From Ferrovaceae bacterium (GTDB lineage Bacteria; Pseudomonadota; Gammaproteobacteria; Burkholderiales; Ferrovaceae): 64,000 nucleotides of DNA. The stretch is taken from assembly GCA_027311025.1 (NCBI GenBank), contig DAICZS010000002.1, positions 62,001-126,000 of the forward strand, in the 5' to 3' direction. The notes beneath the pieces are model-generated. The model saw only the letters and a list, made by a program, of their open reading frames with translations, did no database searches and had not been told where the DNA came from. Each line of letters opens with the position of its first letter. Position 1 is the stretch's first letter. The position numbers were made by a program, and so were the translations under genes. Shown here piece by piece: positions 36,987 to 46,111 of this stretch.

Positions 36987-38159
36987 CTAGGGCTTGTCGT
37001 GATGGGATATTTCGACCGTGCTGCCTTCACGCAAATGGTCTATCCCGTCCGTCACCACTTCATCGCCACTTGCCAACCCTTGCAGGATTGAAACGCGTTC
37101 ACCATCGCCTGGCCCCACCTTGAGTTTTCGCACCGACACGACGTGTTGCGCATTGACCACGTAAGCATAAGGGCCTTCTGCCCCTTGCTGCACGCCAGCA
37201 ACGGGAATGACGAGGGCGCCTTTGATGGTGTCCACTTTGAGGCGGGCATTCACGAACTGATTGGGAAAGAGGCTGTAGTCCGCATTCTGGAATTGGGCTC
37301 GCAACTTGACCATGCCAGTTGTAACGTCCACTTCGTTATCCACGGTCAGGAGGTAACCTTCGGCAAGCCGGGTGCTGTTGGTTCGATCCCAGGCTTCAAC
37401 GCGCAACTTGCCCGGTTCTTTCATCCCTTTGAGGATGGCTGGCAAGGCATCTTGTGGCAAGGGGAAAATGACGGTGATGGGTGATAGTTGTGTCAGCGTC
37501 ACCATGCCATTGGAATCCGTGGCATGAATGATGTTGCCCGGATCCACCTGACGCAGGCCCAGACGGCCCGATACGGGGGCGGTGATCCGTGCATAGACGA
37601 GCTGCAGTTTGGCATTGTCCACCTGCGCCAGATCCGACTGGATGGAGGCTTCGTACTGGGCTACCAGAGCGGCCTGCGTGTCCAGTTGCTGCTGGGGTAC
37701 GGCACCGGTCGCAGCAAGCACCTTGTATCGTTTTAAATCGAGCTGGGCATTCTGCAGCAGGGCACGATCATGGGCGAGCAGGCCCTGGGCTTGCTCCAGC
37801 TGGACTTGAAAGGGTCGAGGGTCTATTTCTGCAAGCAACTCGCCTTCCTTGACGATCTGTCCCTCCTTGAAATTGACCCGCATCAGCTGCCCGTCAACCA
37901 TGGAACGCACCGTGACCGTATAGACGGGAGTGACCGTGCCGAGACCAGTCAGCCACACCGGGAAGTCAATCGTGGTGACCGGAGCGACGCTCACCGGCGC
38001 CAATGGCGCCCGGCGAGGCGCGCTGGCGCTCCCTCCGGTTGGCGAAAGGACATAAAATTTGAAGAGCAGTACAACGAGCAGCCCCACAACCAGCACCCCG
38101 ACCCAGAACCGGGGACGCTTATATTGAAAGAGTGGGCCCAAGGACAATTTCACAATCAC
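36987..38159 (-). CDS. mdtA: RND efflux periplasmic adaptor, MdtA-like
   Basis: A 390-residue membrane-fusion protein linking pump and outer-membrane channel. One N-terminal helix ([21 protein letters not shown]) is followed by lipoyl half-motifs ([26 protein letters not shown] and [21 protein letters not shown]; each broken by the hairpin), a coiled-coil hairpin ([19 protein letters not shown]) and a beta-barrel. Start: GTG 38159 overlaps the ABC ATPase stop, but GTG 38153 has the better spaced AGAGG and may be the true start. The stop lies 8 bp before the first pump gene. Confidence 0.92.
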   Translation of the reverse strand: MIVKLSLGPLFQYKRPRFWVGVLVVGLLVVLLFKFYVLSPTGGSASAPRRAPLAPVSVAPVTTIDFPVWLTGLGTVTPVYTVTVRSMVDGQLMRVNFKEGQIVKEGELLAEIDPRPFQVQLEQAQGLLAHDRALLQNAQLDLKRYKVLAATGAVPQQQLDTQAALVAQYEASIQSDLAQVDNAKLQLVYARITAPVSGRLGLRQVDPGNIIHATDSNGMVTLTQLSPITVIFPLPQDALPAILKGMKEPGKLRVEAWDRTNSTRLAEGYLLTVDNEVDVTTGMVKLRAQFQNADYSLFPNQFVNARLKVDTIKGALVIPVAGVQQGAEGPYAYVVNAQHVVSVRKLKVGPGDGERVSILQGLASGDEVVTDGIDHLREGSTVEISHHDKP

Positions 38160-38965
38160 CTCTCAACACGGAGAAAACGGAAATCGCTTGCCAGCGAAGG
38201 GGCTGGAACCTGAAAGGGCACCGGTCCATCCGGCTCGGCATGAATGAATTGATGCGCATAGGCATCATCAGAATCACTGAGTGTCGTGGGGTCGCCGTGG
38301 CTCACGACAACACCCTCTGAGAGTAAAAAGATTTCATCAACCACCTTCAGGGATTCACTGACGTCATAGGTAACGACGATGGATGTGATGCCAATGGCGT
38401 CATTTAGTTCACGAATCAGTTTGGCCACGGCATTGAGCGAAATGGGGTCAAGACCAGCAAAGGGTTCGTCGTAAATGGTGACGGTCGGATCCATGGCGAT
38501 GGCCCGCGCAAGGCAGACACGCCGGTTCATCCCCCCTGAAAGCTCGGCTGGAAACAGGTCGCGCGCACCGCGCAACCCCACGGCCTGGAGCTTCATGAGA
38601 ACAAGGTCCCGGACCAGTCTTTCTGGCAATCGCGTGTGCTCCCGGATGGGAAAGGCCACGTTGTCGAACACGGTCATGTCGCTAAAAAGTCCGCCCTGCT
38701 GGAACATCATGCCCATTTCACGGCGCATTTCGTACAGCTGGCGGTCATTCATCTCGTGCACCACCCGGCCCCTGAAGCGCACGGCGCCACGATCAGGGCG
38801 CAACTGCCCCCCCACGAGTTTCAGCAGTGTGGTTTTGCCGCAACCACTGGTTCCCAGGATGGCCGTAATCTTGCCTTCCGCGATGATCATGTTGATGCCC
38901 CGCAGCACCTCTCGCGAGCCATAACTGAAATGCAGGTCTTCAAGTTCAAGCAAGGGTGTGCTCAT
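38156..38965 (-). CDS. MlaF-like ABC transporter ATP-binding protein without its permease
   Basis: With ATG 38965 (MSTPLLELEDLHFSYG) this is a 269-residue ATPase of the MlaF/Ttg2A group; a longer in-frame extension to 39124 is not family-like. Walker A is GTSGCGKTT (38-46), Q loop MMFQQGGLFSDMTVFDNVAFP, signature AELSGGMNRRV, Walker B TIYDEPFAGLDP. At the H loop the usual His is Tyr (SIVVTYDVSES, Y200). MlaF normally works with MlaE, D, C and B in retrograde phospholipid transport, but none of these genes is here; instead the gene leads an RND efflux operon with a 4-bp overlap. It could energise an unlinked MlaE-type permease. Confidence 0.83.
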   Translation of the reverse strand: MSTPLLELEDLHFSYGSREVLRGINMIIAEGKITAILGTSGCGKTTLLKLVGGQLRPDRGAVRFRGRVVHEMNDRQLYEMRREMGMMFQQGGLFSDMTVFDNVAFPIREHTRLPERLVRDLVLMKLQAVGLRGARDLFPAELSGGMNRRVCLARAIAMDPTVTIYDEPFAGLDPISLNAVAKLIRELNDAIGITSIVVTYDVSESLKVVDEIFLLSEGVVVSHGDPTTLSDSDDAYAHQFIHAEPDGPVPFQVPAPSLASDFRFLRVER

Positions 38966-39153
38966 ACCATTCCCGGAGATTATAGTAGGGTAGCTCGCAA
39001 TCCTAGCGGGGGAGTCGCTCCAAGGCAAGGAAAACAGCCGATCGAGGCAAAAACATGGCAAAAAATCAGGGCCTTGGCATAAGGCCATTGAAGCCGTAGA
39101 ATCTTTAGCTTCGTCTGTACCCATAACTTTTTTGAATCAGATTCGGACACCAG

Positions 39154-42100
39154 ATGGTGATGAGCCCTGTAGCGAGAAGCCCCCTGGCCGAGGTGGAGCA
39201 AAACAAACCGGTGTTTGCGCCACACCTGCTGGAACTGTTGCAATTGGTGTCGCTGGCCTATGTCCCGATTACCAAGGGACAGCTGCTGCAATGCCTTGAA
39301 TCCGCGCAGTGCCGCGACGCGGAAGGACTGCCCTGGGTGCTGGCTTCGATCAACCCTGTGGTGGAATCCCTGGTTGCCGAAGGCGCCCTGGTGGCCCAAG
39401 GCCCCCGAATCACCTGTGAGCCCACGCTCGCCGAGCAACTGGCACGCCAGCTTGCACTCACAGCGCGCTGCACCACGATGGTCGAGGCCATCCGCACAGT
39501 CTTCAAGATCGCTGATTATCGTTATGGCTATTTCGTGCGCCAGTTTGGAGAGGGCGTGCGTGACTTGCGCCTTGCCCTGTATGCGGGACGGTTTGACGAT
39601 TTTACCCGGCTGGCGCAAACCATCCAAAGCTATTTTTCAGCTGAGTGGCGCAGCAAAAATCCCTATGTGGCCATTTTCGACAACCCTTTCCAGCCAGAGC
39701 AATTTGACAGTTTGCCACCAGAGATCAGCCTGCCCGTTGCCGCAACCCTGTTGATGGTCCGGCTCAACCGGATGGAATCCTGCTCCGGCCCCATGTCCTG
39801 GTTGCGGGACCGTGCCAAGACGGCCCGGGATGAGCAGAAGGGCTGGTTTGCCACAGTCTTGTGCGAACCCATGGTCATGCGGGGCCACATCGACGACGCC
39901 GTTCTGCTGTCGCGTGGCAAGAGTGGCAATGCCACAACCCCCATTGCCGGGCTTGCCTGCGTCCTGCGTGGTCAGATGGAAGAAGGCCTGAAAATCTTCG
40001 AGGCCATTCTCAAGGACGGCAAAAAGGTACAGGATTTGCGCAAGGCAGGCATGGCGGGCTTGAGCGGCGTGGCGTATGTCATCGCCCTGATTTCCACCGG
40101 CGATCCCAAACGCCTGGAAAAAGCTTCAAGCCATATTGCGGCGGTCATCAAGGGCGGCTCATCCATGCTCTCTGTGTTCGCCTGTCTGGGCCATGTTTCA
40201 CGCGCTACCCAGTCGGTGGATGTGTTGGCTTCAGAAGACCGTACTGAAACGTCTGACCGTGATCCCCTGGGCACCCTGTTTCGCGCTTTGGCCAGTTGGT
40301 GGGTGGATGGCGCTGGTGAGCGCATCGATCGGGACCGCTTGCGCGATCTTGCTGCCAAGGCCGAATCCCAGGGCTATCGATGGATTGCGGCAGAGGCGCT
40401 GGGACTGCTGGGGCGCATGGACAACCCCACCTCGGCAGAACGCGCCGAAAAACTTCATTACGAACTGGGCACGGTCACGCTGGCTGAAGCCATTCGACGG
40501 CAACCCTTGTGGGAGCGAGCCCTGGGTGCGCTGGACCGTCTGGGCAACGAATTTTCCAGCACCACACCACCGCCGCGAAACGTGCGCTTTGCATGGTACC
40601 TCACCCACATCCCCGAGACAGGGCAATGCCTGATCGAAGCACGCGAACAGCGCCGTACCCAAGGCAACGCCTGGGGACAGGGAAAGGCTGTCACCATCAA
40701 CCGCATGCTCACCGCCCAGCAGGATCTGGAGGGCCTGACGGAACAGGACCGTGCGGTGATCGCCATGCTACGCCACGCCGACATCGCCAAGAAGGGCAGC
40801 GAAAAGCGCATCGACAGCATGCCGGCACTGGCGCTGCTGATAGACCATCCCTTGCTGTTTTGGGCACAAAATCCGGATCAGCCGGTGCAGCTGGTGCGCG
40901 GCCAGCCTGAAATCGTGGTCCAGCGCGAACGCAACCAGTTGCGTCTTGCCATGACGCCCGTCCTGCCGGAAGAGTCGCGATATTTTCTGATGCGCGAAAC
41001 CCGCAACCGCTTGCGCATGATCGAAATGACGACGGATCAGGAACGCGCCCTGGGCGTCATCGGACGGGATGGGCTGGTGCTTCCAAAATCCGCAGAGGAA
41101 CGCCTGACCAAGTCCATTGAAGGCTTGAACCTGCGTTTTCGCGTCAGGTCGGACATCGGTGGCGGAAATACGGAAATCGTTCCGGCAGACCCCCAGATAT
41201 ATGCCTTGCTGTCCCCTTCGCCCACGGGATTGCAGGTGGAGCTCATGGTGTATCCCGAAGGGGATCGCGGTGAAGCGTACACGCCAGGAGCAGGCCAGGA
41301 ATGCGTAGGCTACGCGGCGCCCGACGAACCGGTACAGCGTGAATCGTTACGTCAATTGCGACAGGAACGGACAGCCGCAGACAGGATTTTTGAGATTTGC
41401 CGCCCCTGGATCAAGCCTTCCGAATACGACTATCACGGCCATAGCATCAACCCGGCCACCGCTTGTGAATTGCTGCTTGCCCTGCGAGAACTGGGCGATG
41501 ACGTGAAATTGCGCTGGCCCGAGGGCGAAACACTGAAGATTCGCGGGGAGGTGGATGCCAGCCAGCTGAGTTTGCAAGTTTCCTCACAAGGCGATTGGCT
41601 GGGGGTCTCGGGCAGCCTCACGGTGGACAGCAATACCGTGGTCGAACTCAAGGCGCTGCTGGAAGCAGCATCAACCCCAGGCACCCGGTTTGTGGCACTC
41701 AAGGACGGACAATACCTGGCCTTGAGCGAACAACTGCTCAAGCGCGTGCGCGAACTGGGCGGATTATCCGAGCAGCACGCCGATTTGCTGCGCATCCATG
41801 CACTGGCAGCATCGCAGTTGTCCAGCGTCGTGGACGAGGTTGCCGAGACTCACAGTGATCCGGGCTGGCGCGCCCTGCTGGAACGTCGCGAAGCCTTGTC
41901 CGTATGGCAGCCCGAATTGCCCGAGGGACTGAAGGCCGAGTTGCGGGATTACCAGAAAGTCGGGTTCGAGTGGCTGGCACGCCACGCGCATTCGGGCGCA
42001 GGCGCTTGTCTTGCTGACGACATGGGACTGGGGAAAACCCTGCAAACCCTGGCCTTGCTGTTGCATCGCGCCTCGCAGGGCCCGGCATTGGTGGTAGCCC

Positions 42101-43347
42101 CCACATCGGTTTGCGGCAACTGGGACAGCGAGGCCAAACGGTTTGCGCCCTCCCTCAAGATCCGCTGGCTGGGCAATGGCCCACGCGACCGGAATTTTGC
42201 GGATGCGGGTCCGGGCGAACTGATCATCATGAGCTATACCCTGTTCCAGCAGGAAACCGAAGCCCTGGCCACCAAGGAATGGGCCACGGTGGTGCTGGAC
42301 GAAGCCCAGGCCATCAAAAACTCTGGCACCAAACGCTCACAGGCGGCGATGAAGCTGAAATCCAGGTTTCGCCTCATCACCACCGGCACTCCCATCGAAA
42401 ATCACCTGGGGGAGTTGTGGAATCTATTCCGCTTCATCAATCCGGGACTGCTGGGTTCACTCGATTCGTTCACGGATCGCTTTGCCGTCCCCATCGAAAA
42501 GAACAACGATGCAGAAGCCCGCGAACGCCTGCGCCGCCTGATTCAACCCTTCGTGTTACGCCGCACGAAATCCCAGGTGCTCTCCGAACTGCCTCCCCGC
42601 ACTGAAGTGACCTTGACGCTGGACATGAGCCCGGATGAGAGGGCCATGTACGAAGCCGTTCGACAGCAAGCCCTGGAAAGCGTCACCGTGGAAGGCGAAG
42701 ACCAGCCCAACAGAATTCGTGTTTTGGCGGGCATCATGAAATTGCGCCGGGCCTGTTGCCACGGATCCCTGGTAATACCCGACCGGGAATGGGCCTCGGG
42801 CAAGGTGGCAGCCCTCATGGAAATCGTCGAGGAATTACGGGAGAGCGGCCACCGTGCTTTGATTTTCAGCCAGTTTGTGGATTATCTGGAAATCATCCGC
42901 GAAGCCGTGAGCGAACGCGGCGTGTCCTTCCATTACCTGGATGGCTCGACCCCTTCGATGGAACGCGTGCGACGCGTCAAGGCCTTTCAGGAGGGGGAGG
43001 GCGATCTGTTTTTGATCAGCCTCAAGGCTGGGGGAGTGGGACTCAATCTTACGGGTGCTGATTACGTCATCCACATGGACCCCTGGTGGAATCCGGCAGT
43101 GGAAGACCAGGCATCTGACCGCGCCCATCGCATTGGACAGACGCGTCCGGTGACTGTTTACCGGTTGATTTCGAGAGACACCATCGAAGAAAAGATCGTG
43201 GCGCTGCATGAACGCAAGCGCCACCTGGCGGACAGTTTGCTGGAAGGGGCAGGGGAGACCAGCGCCATCTCCACCGAGGAGCTGATTGGCCTGTTGCAGG
43301 AAGAATCCGGCCTCGCCAGCGCCGCCATCAAGCCCGCAACGCCTTGA
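39154..43347 (+). CDS. Large SNF2-family DNA-dependent ATPase/helicase
   Basis: A 1397-residue protein. The C-terminal ~480 residues are a complete SNF2 motor: LADDMGLGKTLQTLALLLH (near 953), VLDEAQAIKNSGTKRS (DEAQ box, near 1048), ITTGTPIENHLGELWNLF, FSQFVDYLEII, and motif V/VI SLKAGGVGLNLTGADYVIHM and SDRAHRIGQTRPVTVY (near 1321). The first ~900 residues have no motif I can name beyond generic helical repeat-like sequence and a possible SNF2-associated region. Such proteins translocate on dsDNA and remodel bound proteins; the role here is unknown. It stands alone, divergent from the efflux operon, and overlaps ettA by 20 bp at the 3' end. Confidence 0.88.
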   Translation: MVMSPVARSPLAEVEQNKPVFAPHLLELLQLVSLAYVPITKGQLLQCLESAQCRDAEGLPWVLASINPVVESLVAEGALVAQGPRITCEPTLAEQLARQLALTARCTTMVEAIRTVFKIADYRYGYFVRQFGEGVRDLRLALYAGRFDDFTRLAQTIQSYFSAEWRSKNPYVAIFDNPFQPEQFDSLPPEISLPVAATLLMVRLNRMESCSGPMSWLRDRAKTARDEQKGWFATVLCEPMVMRGHIDDAVLLSRGKSGNATTPIAGLACVLRGQMEEGLKIFEAILKDGKKVQDLRKAGMAGLSGVAYVIALISTGDPKRLEKASSHIAAVIKGGSSMLSVFACLGHVSRATQSVDVLASEDRTETSDRDPLGTLFRALASWWVDGAGERIDRDRLRDLAAKAESQGYRWIAAEALGLLGRMDNPTSAERAEKLHYELGTVTLAEAIRRQPLWERALGALDRLGNEFSSTTPPPRNVRFAWYLTHIPETGQCLIEAREQRRTQGNAWGQGKAVTINRMLTAQQDLEGLTEQDRAVIAMLRHADIAKKGSEKRIDSMPALALLIDHPLLFWAQNPDQPVQLVRGQPEIVVQRERNQLRLAMTPVLPEESRYFLMRETRNRLRMIEMTTDQERALGVIGRDGLVLPKSAEERLTKSIEGLNLRFRVRSDIGGGNTEIVPADPQIYALLSPSPTGLQVELMVYPEGDRGEAYTPGAGQECVGYAAPDEPVQRESLRQLRQERTAADRIFEICRPWIKPSEYDYHGHSINPATACELLLALRELGDDVKLRWPEGETLKIRGEVDASQLSLQVSSQGDWLGVSGSLTVDSNTVVELKALLEAASTPGTRFVALKDGQYLALSEQLLKRVRELGGLSEQHADLLRIHALAASQLSSVVDEVAETHSDPGWRALLERREALSVWQPELPEGLKAELRDYQKVGFEWLARHAHSGAGACLADDMGLGKTLQTLALLLHRASQGPALVVAPTSVCGNWDSEAKRFAPSLKIRWLGNGPRDRNFADAGPGELIIMSYTLFQQETEALATKEWATVVLDEAQAIKNSGTKRSQAAMKLKSRFRLITTGTPIENHLGELWNLFRFINPGLLGSLDSFTDRFAVPIEKNNDAEARERLRRLIQPFVLRRTKSQVLSELPPRTEVTLTLDMSPDERAMYEAVRQQALESVTVEGEDQPNRIRVLAGIMKLRRACCHGSLVIPDREWASGKVAALMEIVEELRESGHRALIFSQFVDYLEIIREAVSERGVSFHYLDGSTPSMERVRRVKAFQEGEGDLFLISLKAGGVGLNLTGADYVIHMDPWWNPAVEDQASDRAHRIGQTRPVTVYRLISRDTIEEKIVALHERKRHLADSLLEGAGETSAISTEELIGLLQEESGLASAAIKPATP

Positions 43348-44995
43348 ATCGAATGCGCTTGGGTCGAGCCCCTTCTTCACCCAGGCGTATCTTTTTGTAC
43401 GCCTCGTATTCCTGATAGTTTCCGGCAAAGAACACCACCTGGGATTCCCCCTCGAAGGCCATGATGTGGGTGGCGATTCGGTCCAGGAACCAGCGGTCGT
43501 GAGAAATCACCATCACGCAGCCTGCAAATTCCAGAAGGGCATCTTCCAGGGCACGCAGGGTTTCCACATCCAGGTCATTTGAAGGCTCATCCAGAAGCAG
43601 GACATTGCCGCCCTGGATCAGGGTTTTTGCAAGATGCAGGCGACCCCGCTCACCCCCTGAGAGGTTGCCGACAATCTTCTGCTGGTCTGCTCCCTTGAAA
43701 TTGAAGCGACCAATATATGCACGGGAAGGCGTCTCGAATTTACCTACGGTGAGGATGTCTGCACCGCCAGAAATTTCTTCCCACACGGTTTTCTTGTTGT
43801 CCAATGCATCGCGTGACTGGTCCACGAAGGACAACTTGACCGTAGAGCCTATCTTGACGACGCCAGAATCGGGCTTATCCTGGCCTGTGATCATGCGAAA
43901 GAGTGTGGATTTGCCTGCACCGTTGGGACCGATGATCCCCACGATGGCCCCGGGTGGAATCGAGAAGCTGGTGTGATCCAGCAGCAGCCTGTCGCCAAAA
44001 CCCTTGCTGACGTCATTGAATTCGATGACGGTGTCACCAAGGCGCTCTCCCACTGGAATGAAAATTTCCTGGGTTTCGTTGCGCTTCTGGTATTCCTGCG
44101 AGTTCAGTTCTTCAAAGCGCGCGAGACGGGATTTGGACTTGGCCTGGCGTCCCTTGGGGTTTTGCCGCACCCATTCAAGTTCTTTATGGATGGCCTTCTG
44201 TCGGGCAGACTCCTGCGACTCTTCCTGCTTGAGGCGGTCTTCCTTCTGCTCAAGCCAGGAGGTGTAGTTGCCCTTCCAGGGAATGCCATGTCCGCGATCG
44301 AGCTCAAGGATCCATTCGGCTGCATTATCGAGAAAATACCGATCGTGGGTGACGGCCACCACCGTGCCCGGAAAGCGCTGCAAAAACTGCTCGAGCCAGT
44401 CTACGCTTTCAGCATCAAGGTGATTGGTGGGTTCGTCCAGCAACAGCATGTCAGGCTTCGAGATCAACAGCCGACAAAGGGCTACCCGGCGCTTTTCGCC
44501 ACCGGACAACTGGCCAATTTTGGCGTCCCACGGTGGCAGCCGCAGTGCATCTGCGGCAACTTCCATCTGCAGCTCGGCGGTGTGGCCGTCCGAGGCGTTG
44601 ATAATGGCTTCCAGGCGGGCTTGTTCTGCGGCAAGGACGTCAAAATCCGCATCCGGTTCAGCATAGGCGGCATAAACTGCCTCCAGTGCCTTCTGGGCTG
44701 ACAGCACTTCACCCAGGCCCTGTTCCACTGCTTCGCGCACAGTGATCTCGGGGTCGATTCGCGGCTCCTGGGGCAAATAGCCAATATTGAGGTTGGGCAT
44801 GGGCGTGGCTTCGCCCTCGATTTCAGTGTCGATTCCCGCCATGATGCGAAGCAGGGTGGACTTGCCCGATCCGTTCAGACCCAAAACACCGATCTTGGCG
44901 CCGGGAAAGAAACTCAGAGAAATATCCTTGAGGATCTGGCGCTTCGGGGGGACAATCTTGCTGACCCTGTTCATGGTAAATACGTACTGTGCCAT
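43328..44995 (-). CDS. ettA: Energy-dependent translational throttle protein EttA (ABC-F)
   Basis: A 555-residue ABC-F protein with two ATPase cassettes and no membrane domain. It binds the ribosomal E site and couples translation to the ATP/ADP ratio. First cassette: GLNGSGKSTLLRIMAG and LSGGEKRRVALCRLL with LLLDEPTNHLDAESV. The P-site tRNA-interaction linker holds YTSWLEQKEDRLKQEE. Second cassette: GPNGAGKSTLFRMITGQ, LSGGERGRLHLA, LLLDEPSNDLDVETLRALE. The MAQYVFTMNRVSKIVPPKR N terminus and the length are EttA-specific. It is convergent with the helicase gene. Confidence 0.95.
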   Translation of the reverse strand: MAQYVFTMNRVSKIVPPKRQILKDISLSFFPGAKIGVLGLNGSGKSTLLRIMAGIDTEIEGEATPMPNLNIGYLPQEPRIDPEITVREAVEQGLGEVLSAQKALEAVYAAYAEPDADFDVLAAEQARLEAIINASDGHTAELQMEVAADALRLPPWDAKIGQLSGGEKRRVALCRLLISKPDMLLLDEPTNHLDAESVDWLEQFLQRFPGTVVAVTHDRYFLDNAAEWILELDRGHGIPWKGNYTSWLEQKEDRLKQEESQESARQKAIHKELEWVRQNPKGRQAKSKSRLARFEELNSQEYQKRNETQEIFIPVGERLGDTVIEFNDVSKGFGDRLLLDHTSFSIPPGAIVGIIGPNGAGKSTLFRMITGQDKPDSGVVKIGSTVKLSFVDQSRDALDNKKTVWEEISGGADILTVGKFETPSRAYIGRFNFKGADQQKIVGNLSGGERGRLHLAKTLIQGGNVLLLDEPSNDLDVETLRALEDALLEFAGCVMVISHDRWFLDRIATHIMAFEGESQVVFFAGNYQEYEAYKKIRLGEEGARPKRIRFKALRA

Positions 44996-45149
44996 CGTGC
45001 AACTTCCGTCAGTCTGAAAACAGCGAGGGTACCAGAGCCACCGAGTGGCAGTGCATGAATTTGCGCAACATCATCGTCCACGGGAACCTGCTTGAAGCGT
45101 TGCATTCAAATGCAGTGAATTCGGACCAGAGCACTGCCATACCGGGTGC

Positions 45150-45179
45150 CTGTCTCTTGAATCATTTTTTGATATAATA
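45150..45179 (+). promoter_or_regulatory. Promoter of the glycine-zipper lipoprotein gene
   Basis: A perfect TATAAT lies at 45174-45179, about 49 bp before the ATG. The -35 (CTGTCT at 45150-45155, 18-bp spacing) is weak. The remaining part of 44996-45149 shows no gene I can support. Confidence 0.5.
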
Positions 45180-45227
45180 ATTACTGCCTGATATACAAAG
45201 CGTTACAAAATTATCTTGGAGACTTAC

Positions 45228-45911
45228 ATGAGAACAAAATCCGCTGTCGTTTTGACCATGACTGCGCTTGCCCTGGCAGCGTTATCAGGTTGCACCACCC
45301 CCGGCATTGGGGGCTCGGACTATACCTACAGCCAGGTACGCGGTGAACAATCGGTGCGCCTGGGCGTGATTGAAAGCATTCGCAAAGTCCGGATCCAGTC
45401 CGGCGAACCAGGTGCGGTGGGCATGCTTGCAGGTGCCGTGGGCGGTGCTGCGCTGGGTCATACCATGGGGCAGGGTAACGGTAATGCAGCTTCTACGATT
45501 CTGGGAACGATTGCGGGTGCGGCAGCAGGGGATGCCTTGCAGAATACAGCCGATACGCAGGAGGGACTGGAAATCACGGTACGCCTGGATTCCGGGTACG
45601 TCATTGCTGTAACCCAGGGTGCTGATGAGGCCTTCCGTGTGGGAGACCGCGTACAGGTGCTGGGTGGTGGCGGTGCAACTCGTGTCACCCGTCTTGATCC
45701 CGCTTCTTCGCTGAACAATGCCCGTCCCATGGGGCCGCCTCCAGCGCCGTCAGGCAGCATGCCCCCACGTAACGCTCCGCCGCCTGCACCACCAGCCAAT
45801 AGTGCTCCTGGCGGCGGTAATGATCAGATCATGTACTTCTGTCCAGACAGCAACGCCTATTATCCCGCGGTGCCATCCTGCAAGTCGACCTGGATGAAGG
45901 TGCTCAAGTAA
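45228..45911 (+). CDS. Glycine-zipper outer-membrane lipoprotein (SlyB/Pcp-like)
   Basis: A 227-residue lipoprotein; ATG 45228 has TTGGAG 7-12 bp upstream. Signal peptide and lipobox LSGC (Cys22). Then VRLGVIESIRKVRIQ, a glycine-zipper hairpin (AVGMLAGAVGGAALGHTMG and ILGTIAGAAAGDALQ), and a beta domain (GLEITVRLDSGYVIAVTQG, FRVGDRVQVL), as in SlyB/Pcp17 proteins. The C-terminal extension is Pro/Gly-rich and ends in a conserved-looking FCPDSNAYYPAVPSCKSTW with two Cys, which is less usual. Probably an envelope-integrity protein. Own promoter and terminator indicate a single-gene unit. Confidence 0.85.
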   Translation: MRTKSAVVLTMTALALAALSGCTTPGIGGSDYTYSQVRGEQSVRLGVIESIRKVRIQSGEPGAVGMLAGAVGGAALGHTMGQGNGNAASTILGTIAGAAAGDALQNTADTQEGLEITVRLDSGYVIAVTQGADEAFRVGDRVQVLGGGGATRVTRLDPASSLNNARPMGPPPAPSGSMPPRNAPPPAPPANSAPGGGNDQIMYFCPDSNAYYPAVPSCKSTWMKVLK

Positions 45912-45944
45912 TACGGCCAGCAGGGGGTAGCCCCTGCGCTTCTG

Positions 45945-45972
45945 AAACCCCGCGCATCGGCGGGGTTTCCTT
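45945..45972 (+). terminator. Rho-independent terminator after the lipoprotein gene
   Basis: Stem AAACCCCGC (45945-45953) pairs with GCGGGGTTT (45960-45968) around a 6-nt loop; the T tract is short (TTTCCTT). It lies 34 bp after the stop codon. Confidence 0.75.
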
Positions 45973-46040
45973 CGCGCCCTTTACTTAACATAATATACAT
46001 TATACGCACTGGCGCAGACGGTCAACAGGGCAGCCAGGCA

Positions 46041-46069
46041 TCGCTGCACCCAACCGAACCTGATAAAAT
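46041..46069 (+). promoter_or_regulatory. Candidate promoter for rfbB-rfbA
   Basis: TCGCTG (46041-46046) and TAAAAT (46064-46069) are 17 bp apart, 43 bp before the rfbB ATG. An AT-rich stretch at 45986-46006 (TAACATAATATACATTATACG) between this and the preceding terminator could hold another promoter or an operator. Consensus match only. Confidence 0.35.
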
Positions 46070-46111
46070 GCACGACTTCCATCCTCCCCAGACAACTACA
46101 CCCAAAGCATT

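Noticed and set aside
38966-39124. 53-residue N-terminal extension of the MlaF-like ATPase
   Set aside because: Cys/Pro-rich sequence unlike the family; ATG 38965 begins the normal MlaF N terminus.
43973-44701. 242-residue plus-strand open frame inside ettA
   Set aside because: Antisense to the two ATPase cassettes of EttA; no recognisable domain.
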